DNA of 59,876 nucleotides, from contig CAIQOJ010000022.1 in NCBI GenBank assembly GCA_903873395.1, positions 1 through 59,876 on the forward strand, in the 5' to 3' direction. Of this stretch, positions 19,922 to 28,700 are shown in pieces. The notes below the pieces were generated by a model. It had not been told where the DNA came from. It saw only the letters and a list, made by a program, of their open reading frames with translations, and made no database searches. The DNA is from an uncultured Acidimicrobiaceae bacterium (GTDB lineage: Bacteria; Actinomycetota; Acidimicrobiia; Acidimicrobiales; RAAP-2). Each line of letters begins with the position of its first letter. The first letter of the stretch is position 1. A program made the translations under genes and the position numbers.

Positions 19922-19953
19922 GTCGACACGTCGACACGTCGACACGTCGACAG
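19922..19953. repeat. 8-bp x 4 tandem repeat (GTCGACAC)
   Basis: Three perfect GTCGACAC units and a fourth GTCGACAG run from 19922 to 19953, giving four consecutive GTCGAC palindromes spaced 8 bases apart. The repeat is non-coding, about 180 bases before the secreted hydrolase. Confidence 0.9.
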
Positions 19954-20135
19954 GGCCGGCTGGGCTTGCAGGGGAATCCGAGATCGCAGGGACGGTGAGG
20001 AAGTTCGACTACCTGGTCAACACGAACTGTCCGAGGATCGGATCGCTGTCGGCCGCGAGTTCCCAGCCCGAGGTTCGCACTACCGTTCCCGTGATATCCG
20101 GCGGCGGTGCCGCCATGCCGCAACAGGGGGAAGTA

Positions 20136-22493
20136 ATGCGCGCACGACGGTTGGTCTCGATGTTGGCTGCACTCGGTGTGGGTGTCGCTGTCGTGGTTGT
20201 GGCACCGACCGCTTCGTCGGGTGCCGCCGTCGTGTCGGGATCGATCGTTGGACACGGATCGATCGGCCAGGCCTATGAGACTGGAGCCGCTCCGGGCACC
20301 AACCTCGACCTCCTCGGACCAGGTGGCCGCATCGTCGGACACGGCACCACCGACGCGTTGGGAAGTCTGGTCATCCGGAATCTGCCTGCCGGCTCGGGAT
20401 ACCGCTTTGCGGTGACTTCGAGCCAGGGGAAGACATCGTCCAACCGCTTTGCCGTACTGGCTCCCACAGACACACCCGCATCTTCGTTCTATTCGGACCA
20501 GCACCTGCATGCCGGCCTCAACTACGTGACCATGCGAGACGGAGTGCAGTTGGCCGTCACCGTGCGCCTACCCATGGGCAAGACACTGTCCGACGGGCCC
20601 TTCCCGACCGTGATCGAAGATTCGGGCTACGCCACGGCCGGCCCCCACAGCCTGATTGATGCCGTGCTCCATCGCAACGGTGAGACGACTTCGGATCCGC
20701 TGCTCCCCTCGTCGGCGACTGCGGTCGGCTCACTGGTTGCCCCACTGCTCGGATTCGCCAGCATCTCCATGCAGATGCGCGGCTCGGGTTGCTCAGGTGG
20801 AGCCTTCGACCTCTTCGGCCTGCCCACCACCTACGACGGTTACGACGTCGTCCAGATCGCCGCCGGTCAGCCGTGGGTGGCCCATCACAAGGTCGGCCTG
20901 GTCGGCATCTCCTTCTCGGGGATCTCCCAACTCTTCGTGGCCGGGACGCATCCACCCGGCCTGGCCGCGGTGTCGCCGATGAGTTTGACCGACGACCTCT
21001 ACTCGACGGGATTTCCGGGCGGCATGTTCAACTCGGGGTTCGCAGGTTCATGGTTGGCCGACCGCATCGATGACGCCAAGCCGGCCGCCACGTGGACCGA
21101 TGGCCGACTGGTCCCGCTGTCCACCACCCCGGTGAAACACATCGGTCAGCCATGGGTCTATGCCGAAATGAGCACCGAGTTGGGCACCGGAGGCTCCTCG
21201 ACATGCGTGGCCAACCAGGCGCTGCATGGTCAGGCCCAGGACATCAACGCGCTCTTGCATCGGGCGACGCACAAGGATCCCGGGCTCTATGACCAGAGGG
21301 CGCCGAGCACCTGGGCAGCCAAGACGACCGTGCCCGTCTTCCTGTCGGGGGCCATCCAGGACGAGCAGACCGGTGGCCAGTGGCCAGCCATCATCCCAGC
21401 GTTGGCTCACGACCCCAATGTCTGGGTGACCATGACCAACGGCACCCACACGGAATCGCTGGGCCCGGGCACTATTAGTCGCTGGCTGGAGTTCCTCGAT
21501 ATCTACGTGGCTCAGCGGGTACCCAAGGCCTCGCCACTGCTCGACACACTGGCTCCGCTGCTCTACGGGCAGTTGGCCGGTGCCCCTTCTGAAAAGCCTC
21601 CGGCCATTCAGTTCACCGATGCCAAGGATGTGGCCACGGCCCGCGCGCAGTTCGCCAAGCAGCCACGAATCCGGGTGCTGATGGACAACGGCGGTGGCAG
21701 CGTCGGGCCTGGGGCGCTCCAGCCCACCTGGCAGCTCCAGTACTCGGCCTGGCCCCCGCCGCCGGCAGTGGCGACGACGTACCGGTTCGGATCGTCGGGC
21801 TCGTTGACAACGACAACTCCCCGGGCCTCGACGGTCGCATTCCAGCCGGACCCCTCGGCCCGACCGGCCATCACCTTGCCTAAGGGAAACCCTTGGGCCG
21901 CACTGCCTCCCTACGACTGGGCCCCTGTCACCGGAACGCATGGCCTCGGCTTTGTGTCAGCACCGCTTGCCCACGATCTGACCGTGGTGGGCCCGGCCAG
22001 CGTGAACCTTTGGGTGAAGAGCACGGCACCCGACACTGATCTTCAAGCGACCATCTCCGATGTCCGTGCTGACGGACAGGAAATGTTGGTCAACACCGGC
22101 CAGCTGCGAGCCTCGGATCGGTTCCTCGATGTGGCCTCGTCGACAGCGCTCCACCCAGTGCCCACCTACCGAGCAACGACCGCATCGAACCTGCCCAAGG
22201 GCCGGTTCGCCCTGGTTCGCATCCCGATCAATCCGTTGGCGTACTCATTTCGGGCAGGCTCCCGCATCCGGGTCACCATCACCGCACCCGGTGGCGATCG
22301 TCCGACGTGGACCTTCGTCACCCCGGCTACCAATGGATCGGTCACCGACACCCTCGGCCTGGGGGGCCTCGCCGCGTCGGCGTTGGTACTTCCTGTGATC
22401 CCGGGAGTGACCCCGGGAGACGCTCAGCCAGCCTGCCCGTCACTTCGGGGTGAACCGTGCCGGACCTATGTCCCTGCGGGCAACGGCGGCTGA
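20136..22493 (+). CDS. Secreted CocE/NonD-family (X-Pro dipeptidyl-peptidase-like) alpha/beta hydrolase
   Basis: The 785-residue protein begins with a signal peptide (MRARRLVSMLAALGVGVAVV, cut near ASSGA), then a carboxypeptidase-regulatory-like beta domain (GTNLDLLGPGGRIVGHGTTDALG). The alpha/beta hydrolase of the CocE family follows, with the nucleophile Ser in GISFSGIS, a plausible Asp in GAIQDEQTGG and His in NGTHTESLG. A jelly-roll X-Pro C-terminal domain (residues about 570-770) ends it. Such enzymes cleave esters or prolyl peptides outside the cell. The substrate is not predictable. ATG 20136 has a strong GGGGGA. A second secreted protein gene follows 100 bases later. Confidence 0.9.
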   Translation: MRARRLVSMLAALGVGVAVVVVAPTASSGAAVVSGSIVGHGSIGQAYETGAAPGTNLDLLGPGGRIVGHGTTDALGSLVIRNLPAGSGYRFAVTSSQGKTSSNRFAVLAPTDTPASSFYSDQHLHAGLNYVTMRDGVQLAVTVRLPMGKTLSDGPFPTVIEDSGYATAGPHSLIDAVLHRNGETTSDPLLPSSATAVGSLVAPLLGFASISMQMRGSGCSGGAFDLFGLPTTYDGYDVVQIAAGQPWVAHHKVGLVGISFSGISQLFVAGTHPPGLAAVSPMSLTDDLYSTGFPGGMFNSGFAGSWLADRIDDAKPAATWTDGRLVPLSTTPVKHIGQPWVYAEMSTELGTGGSSTCVANQALHGQAQDINALLHRATHKDPGLYDQRAPSTWAAKTTVPVFLSGAIQDEQTGGQWPAIIPALAHDPNVWVTMTNGTHTESLGPGTISRWLEFLDIYVAQRVPKASPLLDTLAPLLYGQLAGAPSEKPPAIQFTDAKDVATARAQFAKQPRIRVLMDNGGGSVGPGALQPTWQLQYSAWPPPPAVATTYRFGSSGSLTTTTPRASTVAFQPDPSARPAITLPKGNPWAALPPYDWAPVTGTHGLGFVSAPLAHDLTVVGPASVNLWVKSTAPDTDLQATISDVRADGQEMLVNTGQLRASDRFLDVASSTALHPVPTYRATTASNLPKGRFALVRIPINPLAYSFRAGSRIRVTITAPGGDRPTWTFVTPATNGSVTDTLGLGGLAASALVLPVIPGVTPGDAQPACPSLRGEPCRTYVPAGNGG

Positions 22494-22593
22494 CAGAAAA
22501 GAGAACCCAAGACTCCGGGCACCACGAGTTGTAGCGTGTGGACATCCCGATCTCGTGGGGCAGATCGGTACCACCGGGCAGGAGGAGACAATC

Positions 22594-24081
22594 ATGAGGT
22601 GCACGCTTGGTCGCCTGGGGGCACTCACCCTCGGCATCGCCGGGCTTGTCGCCATAGTGCCGACCGCGTCTCATGCGGCAACGGCCGGGTCCAACGTGGC
22701 GGAATCGGTGAACAACACCGGTTCGGACCAGGCCATCGCTCAGCAGCTGGTGGGCCCGGGCGTGGCTGTGTCCAACGTCCAGTTCACCGGCGACTCCCAG
22801 GCCCGAGGCACGTTTAACTTCACCGATCCGTCGGTGCTCGGCATGTCGAGCGGTGTGGTGATGGGATCCGGCAACGTCAATGAAGTCGTGGGTCCCAACA
22901 CCTCGGACTCCAACGGCACCGACCTCGGTCAATCCGGCGATGCGGCCCTGTCGGCCCTCGCTGGCTACGACACCCATGACGCCGCCGTGCTCTCCTTCGA
23001 CTTCGTCCCGACAACCAACCAGGTGTCCTTCCAGTACTCCTTCGCCTCCGACGAGTATCCCGAGTGGGTCAACACCCAGTTCAACGACGTCTTCGCCTTC
23101 TGGGTGACCGACGGTTCAGGCACGACGAACAACTGCGCCCAGGTCCGTCAGGTGGCCGGCGATCCCAACGCCCCATTCGTGCCGGTGGCCGTCAACGACA
23201 TCAACCAGTCCAACCCCGTGCAGGATCCGGCCCCCACGGCCATGCGTCCCGACCTCTTCCGGCCGAACTACTACGACCCCGCTGGACCGAGCGCCATTGA
23301 TCTTGAACTCGACGGGATCACCAAGACGCTGACCTGCCAGGCCCCGGTGACCCCGGGTGTCGCCAACCACATGCGTCTGGCCATCGCTGATTCAGGAGAC
23401 GGGATCTACGACTCCGCCGTCTTCTTGAAGGCAGCCTCCCTGGTCTCCAAACCGAACCCAACCGAGGACTTCGGACTCGACCCCTCGGCGGGGACAGCGC
23501 CGCTCGCCGTCTCGGCCTCACTCGATGCCCATGATCCCAATGGTGCTCCGCTCTCCTACTCGATCAACTGGGGAGATGGGTCGTCAACGGGGCTGACGTC
23601 GCTCCCCGACGGGACGGACGTGACCGGCCACACCTACCTCTACGCCGGTTCTTATGCGGCGATCCTCACCGTGTCGAACGGTACCTACTCGAGCCAGGCG
23701 TGTGACGAGGCGACGGTATCTGGTGCTCCGAACCCGGCCGGCCCGGTCAACCAGAGTTGCGACGCCTTCGCCGCAGGAGGCGGCTCTGGTACCGGAGGAC
23801 TTGCCGTGACGACGTCCACTGTGCCGACCGGCACGCATGGTCATAGCTACTCGCAGTTCTTGGCGGCCTCTGGAGGCAACGCCCCCTACAAGTGGTCCCT
23901 CGCTTCGGGGTCTGCCCCACTGCCGACAGGGATGAAGTTGAGCGCTTCTGGCAAGCTCGGGGGTAAGCCAACGACACCTGGCACCTGGTCTTTCACCGTG
24001 AAAGTGACTGACAAGAAGACAGCCACCAAGCCTCATACTCAGAACACGGCAACCAGGAATCTGACGCTGACCATCGGTTGA
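22594..24081 (+). CDS. Secreted choice-of-anchor L protein with PKD and Ig-like domains
   Basis: This 495-residue exported protein has a signal peptide (MRCTLGRLGALTLGIAGLVA to SHA). The choice-of-anchor L domain (residues about 35-280) shows SGVVMGSGNVNEVVGPN and FSFASDEYPEW-type motifs (here YSFASDEYPEWVNTQFNDVFAFW). A PKD domain (about 290-375, SINWGDGSS) and a putative Ig-like domain (about 400-495, YKWSLASGSAPLPTGMKL) follow. There is no sortase motif or membrane anchor, so it is released or held non-covalently. Function is adhesion or surface display by analogy only. ATG 22594 follows GGAGGAG. Confidence 0.85.
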   Translation: MRCTLGRLGALTLGIAGLVAIVPTASHAATAGSNVAESVNNTGSDQAIAQQLVGPGVAVSNVQFTGDSQARGTFNFTDPSVLGMSSGVVMGSGNVNEVVGPNTSDSNGTDLGQSGDAALSALAGYDTHDAAVLSFDFVPTTNQVSFQYSFASDEYPEWVNTQFNDVFAFWVTDGSGTTNNCAQVRQVAGDPNAPFVPVAVNDINQSNPVQDPAPTAMRPDLFRPNYYDPAGPSAIDLELDGITKTLTCQAPVTPGVANHMRLAIADSGDGIYDSAVFLKAASLVSKPNPTEDFGLDPSAGTAPLAVSASLDAHDPNGAPLSYSINWGDGSSTGLTSLPDGTDVTGHTYLYAGSYAAILTVSNGTYSSQACDEATVSGAPNPAGPVNQSCDAFAAGGGSGTGGLAVTTSTVPTGTHGHSYSQFLAASGGNAPYKWSLASGSAPLPTGMKLSASGKLGGKPTTPGTWSFTVKVTDKKTATKPHTQNTATRNLTLTIG

Positions 24082-24124
24082 GGATCACTTGTCGCCATAT
24101 CGGCCGGACTCGGGCGGTGCGCAT

Positions 24125-24152
24125 GGGAAGCGAAGGTCGCCGTTGTAGGGTT
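24125..24152 (+). promoter_or_regulatory. Candidate autoregulated promoter of the ECF sigma factor
   Basis: GGGAAG (24125-24130) and GTT (24150-24152) are 19 bases apart, close to the GGGAAT-N18-GTT consensus of SigR/SigH-type sigma factors. A sigma-70 reading, TAGGGT (24146-24151), lies six bases before the ATG. Both place the transcript start at or next to ATG 24158. Confidence 0.45.
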
Positions 24153-24157
24153 GAGGA

Positions 24158-24724
24158 ATGGCAGACCGGGCGCAGTTCTCCGACCTGACCATGGAGTTCA
24201 TGCCGGCCCTGTACTCAGCGGCCCTGCGCATGACTCGGAACCCGTCGGATGCCGAGGATCTCGTCCAAGAGACCTACCTCAAGGCCTATCGGGCCTTCGC
24301 CACCTTCGAAGCGGGCACCAACGTGAAGGCCTGGCTCTACCGGATCCTCACTAATACGTATATCAACACCTACCGGGCCAAGAAGCGTCGTCCGGAGATT
24401 GCTGATGTCGAAGACGTCGAGGATCTGTACCTCTACCACCACCTGTCTGGTGCCACATCGGCCGGACTCGGTCGGAGCGCCGAAGACGAAGCCCTCGAGC
24501 GATTCACCGACGTGGATGTGAAGTCGGCCATCGAGGAGTTACCCGAGACGTTCCGGATGGCGGTGCTCCTCGCTGATGTTGAGGGCTTCTCCTACAAGGA
24601 GATTGCCGAGATCACCGACGTTCCCATCGGAACGGTCATGAGTCGTATCCACCGCGGAAGAAAAGCGCTCCAGAAGGCGTTGGTACACGTCGGACGAGCA
24701 CGTGGCTTGGTCGGGGTCGAGTAG
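24158..24724 (+). CDS. ECF sigma factor, SigR/SigH-like
   Basis: The 188-residue sigma factor has region 2 ([44 protein letters not shown]) and region 4 ([42 protein letters not shown]), with no region 1 or 3. The RAKKRRPE linker and the paired zinc anti-sigma gene 94 bases downstream place it in the group that answers thiol-oxidative stress (Streptomyces SigR, Mycobacterium SigH). In that family the anti-sigma factor releases sigma when its zinc-bound cysteines oxidise. A SigR-like promoter upstream suggests autoregulation. There is no Shine-Dalgarno spacing, so the mRNA is probably leaderless. Confidence 0.93.
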   Translation: MADRAQFSDLTMEFMPALYSAALRMTRNPSDAEDLVQETYLKAYRAFATFEAGTNVKAWLYRILTNTYINTYRAKKRRPEIADVEDVEDLYLYHHLSGATSAGLGRSAEDEALERFTDVDVKSAIEELPETFRMAVLLADVEGFSYKEIAEITDVPIGTVMSRIHRGRKALQKALVHVGRARGLVGVE

Positions 24725-24739
24725 GAGATCTTGGTGAGC

Positions 24740-24783
24740 TGCACGAGTGGTCTGCATGAGCGATGTGCATGAGTGATGTGCAA
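24740..24783 (+). repeat. Degenerate 13-bp tandem repeat between sigma and anti-sigma genes
   Basis: Units start at 24740, 24753 and 24766 (TGCACGAGTGGTC, TGCATGAGCGATG, TGCATGAGTGATG), with a partial copy at 24779. Two units carry ATGAG, so start/stop signals recur at 13-base steps in the gap before the anti-sigma gene. Confidence 0.75.
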
Positions 24784-24818
24784 GGACGAGACGCACAGGG
24801 GACAGGGGAGATGATGTC

Positions 24819-25088
24819 GTGACGACCGAAGCAACCCACCCGGAGCCTCCGGCTGGATTCATCGACTGCGATCAGACCATCGAGCGCCTCTACGTCTACC
24901 TCGACGGCGAGTTGACCGACGCCCGCCGAGAGGAGATCACGAGGCATCTCGATCTGTGCGGCCCCTGCGTGGGTGCCTACGGTTTCGAATCTGAGTTGCG
25001 CCGTGTCATCGCCGACCGCTGTCAGGACCGGGTGCCCGACTCCCTGCTCGCTCGGGTGGCCGATGCGTTGCGTGCCGAAGACGAGTAG
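24819..25088 (+). CDS. Zinc-binding anti-sigma factor (RsrA/RshA-like, mycothiol system)
   Basis: The 89-residue cytosolic protein carries the ZAS signature: Cys in FIDCDQTIERLYVYLDGEL, then HLDLCGPC (HxxxCxxC), four zinc ligands in all. In the family these bind the ECF sigma factor and let it go upon disulfide stress, and actinobacteria often link this system to mycothiol. GTG 24819 is chosen because no ATG is in frame nearby and GGGGAG lies ten bases upstream. It ends just before a 14-bp tandem repeat array. Confidence 0.9.
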   Translation: MTTEATHPEPPAGFIDCDQTIERLYVYLDGELTDARREEITRHLDLCGPCVGAYGFESELRRVIADRCQDRVPDSLLARVADALRAEDE

Positions 25089-25095
25089 GCGCAGA

Positions 25096-25165
25096 CGGTG
25101 AGCCACGCCCAGTGAGTTCCGCCCAGTGAGTCACACCCAGTGGGTCACACGCTGTGAGCTCCTTC
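25096..25165 (+). repeat. Degenerate 14-bp x 5 tandem repeat after the anti-sigma gene
   Basis: Units begin at 25096, 25110, 25124, 25138 and 25152 (CGGTGAGCCACGCC, CAGTGAGTTCCGCC, CAGTGAGTCACACC, CAGTGGGTCACACG, CTGTGAGCTCCTTC). Four carry GTGAG, so near-identical GTG/TGA signals recur every 14 bases. The array fills most of the gap to the next promoter. Confidence 0.8.
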
Positions 25166-25212
25166 TTCGACGGACCGTACCGTTCTCGCCTGAACGACAC
25201 GACCCTGGTCCC

Positions 25213-25218
25213 TACACT
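25213..25218 (+). promoter_or_regulatory. Leaderless -10 box of the DUF2342 gene (TACACT)
   Basis: TACACT is followed by exactly six bases and then GTG 25225. No Shine-Dalgarno precedes the GTG. It supports starting the protein at VTIAASPLEG rather than at an earlier GTG that lies in the repeat array. Confidence 0.6.
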
Positions 25219-25224
25219 GGGTCC

Positions 25225-26409
25225 GTGACCATCGCAGCCTCGCCCCTCGAGGGCGCAATCGTCGTTCCAGAGGCAACCGCCACGAAGGGTTCGGGTGCTG
25301 TCGGCTGGGACACCGCCGTGCGAGTGGCCTCATGGGTGGGCAAGCGGAGCCCACTGCCAGCTCCCTATCGGCCGGATCTTCTCCAGGCCGATTTCGCTGT
25401 ACTGACCGCTGAGGCCGAGGAGCTGGTTGCGGCCTCGACGGGCCTTCGTTCGGCCGATGGGCCGGCTCGTGCCCGCGTGACCGATCGCACCGGGTGGGTG
25501 AGAGCCAACGTGGCCGCCTTCCAGCGTCTGCTCGGTCCACACCTCGACCGACTCGATCCTTCCCAGCTGGCAGACCGCTCGAAGCGCACAGCCCCCCTGT
25601 TCGCCTCGCTGGCCGCGGCCGGCCGCCAGGCGTCGGGAACCCAGATGGGCCTTGTCCTGGGCTGGCTGTCGACCAGGGTTCTCGGCCAATACGACCTACT
25701 CCTCACCGAGGAGGCTGCCGAGGACCAGGACATCGTGTGGTTCGTCGGCCCCAACATCGTGGCCCTCGAGCGCAAGCACGGCTTCGACCCCCGACAGTTT
25801 CGGCTGTGGCTCGCGCTCCACGAGGTGACTCACCGGTGCCAGTTCACCGGGATCCCCTGGATGCACGACCACTTCGTCTCGTTGATCGAGGAGGGGATCA
25901 GTTCGCTCGAGCCAGATCCTCGACAGATGAGCACTGCGCTCCGACGGATGACCGACGACATCCGAGCGGGACGAAACCCCTTGGCCGACAACGGGGTCCT
26001 CGGCCTGGTCGCCACTCCCGAACAACTCGAAGGACTCCAGCGAATCCAGGCCCTCATGAGCCTGCTTGAAGGTCACGGGGACATCACGATGGACCGGGCC
26101 GGCGTTGACGCCATCCCCGACGCTCCTCGCTTTGCCGCCGTGCTCCGCCAGCGTCGCAACGAGTCCCATGGGCTGGCCAAGTTGCTCCAGCAGTTGCTCG
26201 GAATCGAAGCCAAGCTCCGCCAGTATGAGGAGGGGGAGCGCTTCATCGAAGCAGTCGAGGCTGAAGGCGGCCCGGGCCTGGTCGATCTGGCCTGGGTGGG
26301 TCCCGAGAACCTGCCCACCATGGAGGAGATCCGGAATCCGTCGCTGTGGGTGGCTCGAGTGGCACCCGAGCGCAGCGCACCGGAAGTGGCGGTTGAGCGT
26401 TCGGAGTGA
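25225..26409 (+). CDS. DUF2342 zinc-dependent metalloprotease-like protein
   Basis: The 394-residue protein matches the DUF2342 family (annotated as zinc-dependent metalloprotease or F420-biosynthesis-associated protein), found almost only in actinobacteria. An HExxH-type motif is visible as LHEVTHRCQF near residue 208, with a second acidic helix SLIEEGISSLEPDP that could supply the third ligand. Activity is unproven in the family. It overlaps tilS by GTGA, as in other actinobacteria where it sits beside tilS and hpt. The upstream dacB often seen there is absent. Confidence 0.88.
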   Translation: MTIAASPLEGAIVVPEATATKGSGAVGWDTAVRVASWVGKRSPLPAPYRPDLLQADFAVLTAEAEELVAASTGLRSADGPARARVTDRTGWVRANVAAFQRLLGPHLDRLDPSQLADRSKRTAPLFASLAAAGRQASGTQMGLVLGWLSTRVLGQYDLLLTEEAAEDQDIVWFVGPNIVALERKHGFDPRQFRLWLALHEVTHRCQFTGIPWMHDHFVSLIEEGISSLEPDPRQMSTALRRMTDDIRAGRNPLADNGVLGLVATPEQLEGLQRIQALMSLLEGHGDITMDRAGVDAIPDAPRFAAVLRQRRNESHGLAKLLQQLLGIEAKLRQYEEGERFIEAVEAEGGPGLVDLAWVGPENLPTMEEIRNPSLWVARVAPERSAPEVAVERSE

Positions 26410-27386
26410 GCGAATCGAACGTCACGTCTCCCGTGGGAGTCAGCCAAGGCGCCGACCTCGATTCTGATGGCGATGCGCAGGAGATCGATCTGACCGCCGA
26501 CCCGATGATCGCCGATCTCCTGACCCGATGTATGTTCCCCGCGCCAGGTTCGCCGTTGACCTGCGCGGTGTCCGGTGGGCCGGACTCGCTCGCCCTCGTG
26601 ATCCTGGCTCGTGCTGCTGGTTGCCGAGTTGTTGCCGTCCACGTGGATCATGGACTGCGCGAGGGTTCTGGCGCCGAAGCGCAGGTCGTGGTGGCCGCTG
26701 CATCTCGGTTCGGTGCGTCGGTCCGCCTCGAACGTCTGGTCCTGGAGGACGGCCCCAACCTGGAGGAGCGAGCGAGGGACGCTCGGCGGGCGGTGATCGG
26801 CGATGGAGCGGCCACGGGCCACACGATGGATGACCAAGCCGAGACTGTTCTTGGCAACCTGCTCCGAGGCGCTGGTCTCGCCGGCCTGGCAGGCATGCGG
26901 CCCGGCGTCGTCCACCCACTCCTCGGTCTGCGTCGCAAGGAGACCGAGGCACTGTGTGCCCACCTCGGACTGGCACCGGTGCGGGACCCGTCGAACCACG
27001 ACCCCCGGTTCCTGCGGAACCGCATTCGCTCAGAGCTGCTTCCTCTGTGCAACGACATCGCCGATCGTGATGTGGTGCCGATCTTGGCCCGGCAGGCAGC
27101 GGTATTGGCCGCCGACAGCGATCTGCTCGAGAACCTGACGGCTGACCTCGACCCGACCGACGCCCGAGCGCTTGCTTCCGCTCCACCTGCGGCCTCCCGT
27201 CGTGCCGTGCGTCGATGGCTCAGCGAGGGCACGGGAGCAGCGCACCCACTGCCCCTGGATGCTGTGGAACGCGTCCTCGATGTCGCACGCGGCGACCGGC
27301 GGGCGACCGAAGTGCCCGGTGGGTTCCGGGTGGCTCGGACCTCAGGACGACTGCGTCTCGAGGGCCCTGCGCCCTCTCGGGGGTGA
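26406..27386 (+). CDS. tilS: tRNA(Ile)-lysidine synthetase
   Basis: TilS converts C34 of the CAU-anticodon tRNA-Ile to lysidine with ATP and lysine, so that AUA is read as Ile. The 326-residue protein has the PP-loop AVSGGPDSLALVIL near residue 55, then VAVHVDHGLREGS and GHTMDDQAETVLGNLLRGAGLAGLAGM, typical of TilS. The length fits the short actinobacterial form without the full C-terminal domain. The first 30 residues are acidic and poorly conserved, but GTG 26406 is favoured because it shares GTGA with the DUF2342 stop. Confidence 0.94.
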   Translation: MSESNVTSPVGVSQGADLDSDGDAQEIDLTADPMIADLLTRCMFPAPGSPLTCAVSGGPDSLALVILARAAGCRVVAVHVDHGLREGSGAEAQVVVAAASRFGASVRLERLVLEDGPNLEERARDARRAVIGDGAATGHTMDDQAETVLGNLLRGAGLAGLAGMRPGVVHPLLGLRRKETEALCAHLGLAPVRDPSNHDPRFLRNRIRSELLPLCNDIADRDVVPILARQAAVLAADSDLLENLTADLDPTDARALASAPPAASRRAVRRWLSEGTGAAHPLPLDAVERVLDVARGDRRATEVPGGFRVARTSGRLRLEGPAPSRG

Positions 27387-27404
27387 CTGGGTCGTCGGCT
27401 CCGG

Positions 27405-27410
27405 TACAGT
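27405..27410 (+). promoter_or_regulatory. Leaderless -10 box of hpt (TACAGT)
   Basis: TACAGT lies six bases before GTG 27417, in the 30-base gap after tilS. There is no Shine-Dalgarno. It suggests that hpt can be transcribed on its own as well as with tilS. Confidence 0.6.
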
Positions 27411-27416
27411 CTCGTC

Positions 27417-27998
27417 GTGGCCAGCGAGGAGAACGACGCAAGCTCAGGCCGGTTACTGCTGGCTGAGAGCGATGTCGTCGGCCAAGTGATCGTCTCCGAG
27501 GAGGACCTCCAGTCCCGCATCATCGAGCTCGGGGCCGCCATCACTGCTGATTACCAGGGGCGCCCGCCGCTGCTGGTTGGGGTGCTGAAGGGCGCCTTCA
27601 TGTTCATGAGCGACCTCTCCCGGGCCATCGACCTTCCCGCCGAGGTGGACTTCATGGCCGTCACGTCCTACGGGAGTGCAACGCGGACCTCGGGAGTCGT
27701 TCGAATCGTGAAGGACCTCGATCTCGACTTGCTCGACCGCGATGTCCTCGTGGTCGAGGACATCGTCGACAGCGGTCTTACCCTGAGCTATCTCCAGCGC
27801 TACCTGTTGGCTCGCCAGCCAGCCAGCCTCGAGGTCTGTGCCTTGCTGGTCAAAGAGGGCCAGCAGCGCACCGCGCTCGACCTTCGCTACGTCGGGTTCA
27901 CCATTCCGCCGGATTTCGTCATCGGCTATGGCCTCGACGTGGCTGAGCGCTATCGGAACTTGCCCGCCATCCATGCCTATACAGGGCCGGAGTCCTGA
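27417..27998 (+). CDS. hpt: Hypoxanthine phosphoribosyltransferase
   Basis: This purine-salvage enzyme joins hypoxanthine or guanine to PRPP. The 193-residue protein shows the PRPP-binding motif [17 protein letters not shown] near residue 103, a [15 protein letters not shown] loop, and the flexible loop [12 protein letters not shown]. Length is normal. In most actinobacteria ftsH lies between hpt and folE; here only 89 bases separate them. GTG start with a leaderless promoter. Confidence 0.95.
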   Translation: MASEENDASSGRLLLAESDVVGQVIVSEEDLQSRIIELGAAITADYQGRPPLLVGVLKGAFMFMSDLSRAIDLPAEVDFMAVTSYGSATRTSGVVRIVKDLDLDLLDRDVLVVEDIVDSGLTLSYLQRYLLARQPASLEVCALLVKEGQQRTALDLRYVGFTIPPDFVIGYGLDVAERYRNLPAIHAYTGPES

Positions 27999-28087
27999 GG
28001 TCTCTGACTCAACAAGCGCGCACTGCTTCCCGTCTTGATGGGGTGTCATGAGCGTGACCACTACAGCGACAACGAGGTGATCTGAAG

Positions 28088-28657
28088 ATGACAGTTGACA
28101 CGAAGCGGATCGAGGCAGCCGTCCTCGAGATCCTCAGTGCCATCGGCGAGGACCCTGAGCGCGACGGCCTTCTGGCCACGCCGGGCCGAGTTGCCCGCAT
28201 GTACGAAGAACTCTTCGCCGGCTTCCACGAGGACCCTGCCGACCACCTCGAAGTCACCTTCGCAGCCGACCACGATGAGATGGTCATGGTGCGTGACATC
28301 CCCTTCGCTTCACTCTGCGAACACCACATGGTTCCCTTCATGGGCAAGGCTCACGTTGCCTACATCCCCGGCAACGACGGACGGATTACTGGTCTGTCCA
28401 AACTGGCCCGCCTGGTCGACGGGTATGCCAAGAGGCTCCAGGTGCAAGAGCGGATGACCACCGAGATCGCCGATGCCGTCGAGCGGGCCCTTGGCCCCAA
28501 GGGCGTACTCGTGGTGGTCGATGCCGAGCACATGTGCATGTCGATGCGAGGCGTCAAGAAGTCCGGCACCTCCACGGTGACCTCAGCGGTCCGTGGCCTG
28601 TTTCGCACCAACACGGCTTCGCGGGCAGAAGCCATGCAGTTCATCCGATCCCGCTGA
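28088..28657 (+). CDS. folE: GTP cyclohydrolase I
   Basis: The enzyme makes dihydroneopterin triphosphate from GTP, the first step of folate synthesis. The 189-residue protein has the zinc ligands Cys and His in [17 protein letters not shown] and the second Cys in [14 protein letters not shown], with TSAVRG near the C-terminus. ATG 28088 follows a purine-rich GAGGTGATCTGAAG. It opens the fol genes, though folP has its own promoter. Confidence 0.96.
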   Translation: MTVDTKRIEAAVLEILSAIGEDPERDGLLATPGRVARMYEELFAGFHEDPADHLEVTFAADHDEMVMVRDIPFASLCEHHMVPFMGKAHVAYIPGNDGRITGLSKLARLVDGYAKRLQVQERMTTEIADAVERALGPKGVLVVVDAEHMCMSMRGVKKSGTSTVTSAVRGLFRTNTASRAEAMQFIRSR

Positions 28658-28688
28658 TCCACCACATCGGACCCCGCGTGCACTCGCC

Positions 28689-28694
28689 TACGCT
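28689..28694 (+). promoter_or_regulatory. Leaderless -10 box of folP (TACGCT)
   Basis: TACGCT, six bases, then GTG 28701 directly followed by ATG 28704. The transcript would start on the GTG. The box fixes the folP start and shows that the folP-folK segment can be transcribed independently of folE. Confidence 0.6.
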
Positions 28695-28700
28695 GACACG

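Larger units (their letters stand above)
19559..20135. other. 577-base intergenic region between divergent genes
   Basis: I see no convincing gene. The region holds the palindrome at 19612-19630, the 8-bp repeat at 19922-19953, a TACCGT hexamer at 20091-20096 that could be the -10 of the hydrolase gene, and a small GC hairpin (GGCGGC-GGT-GCCGCC) just before its Shine-Dalgarno. The stretch 19640-19920 has open frames but no recognisable protein in any of them. Confidence 0.6.

Noticed and set aside
19922-19953. Iteron-like origin or CRISPR-like array at the GTCGACAC repeats
   Set aside because: There are four 8-bp units without spacers, AT-rich DNA or a replication gene nearby. It is a simple tandem repeat.
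20136-24081. Secretion or toxin island made of the two exported proteins
   Set aside because: They have ordinary signal peptides and no secretion apparatus, immunity gene or toxin domain beside them.
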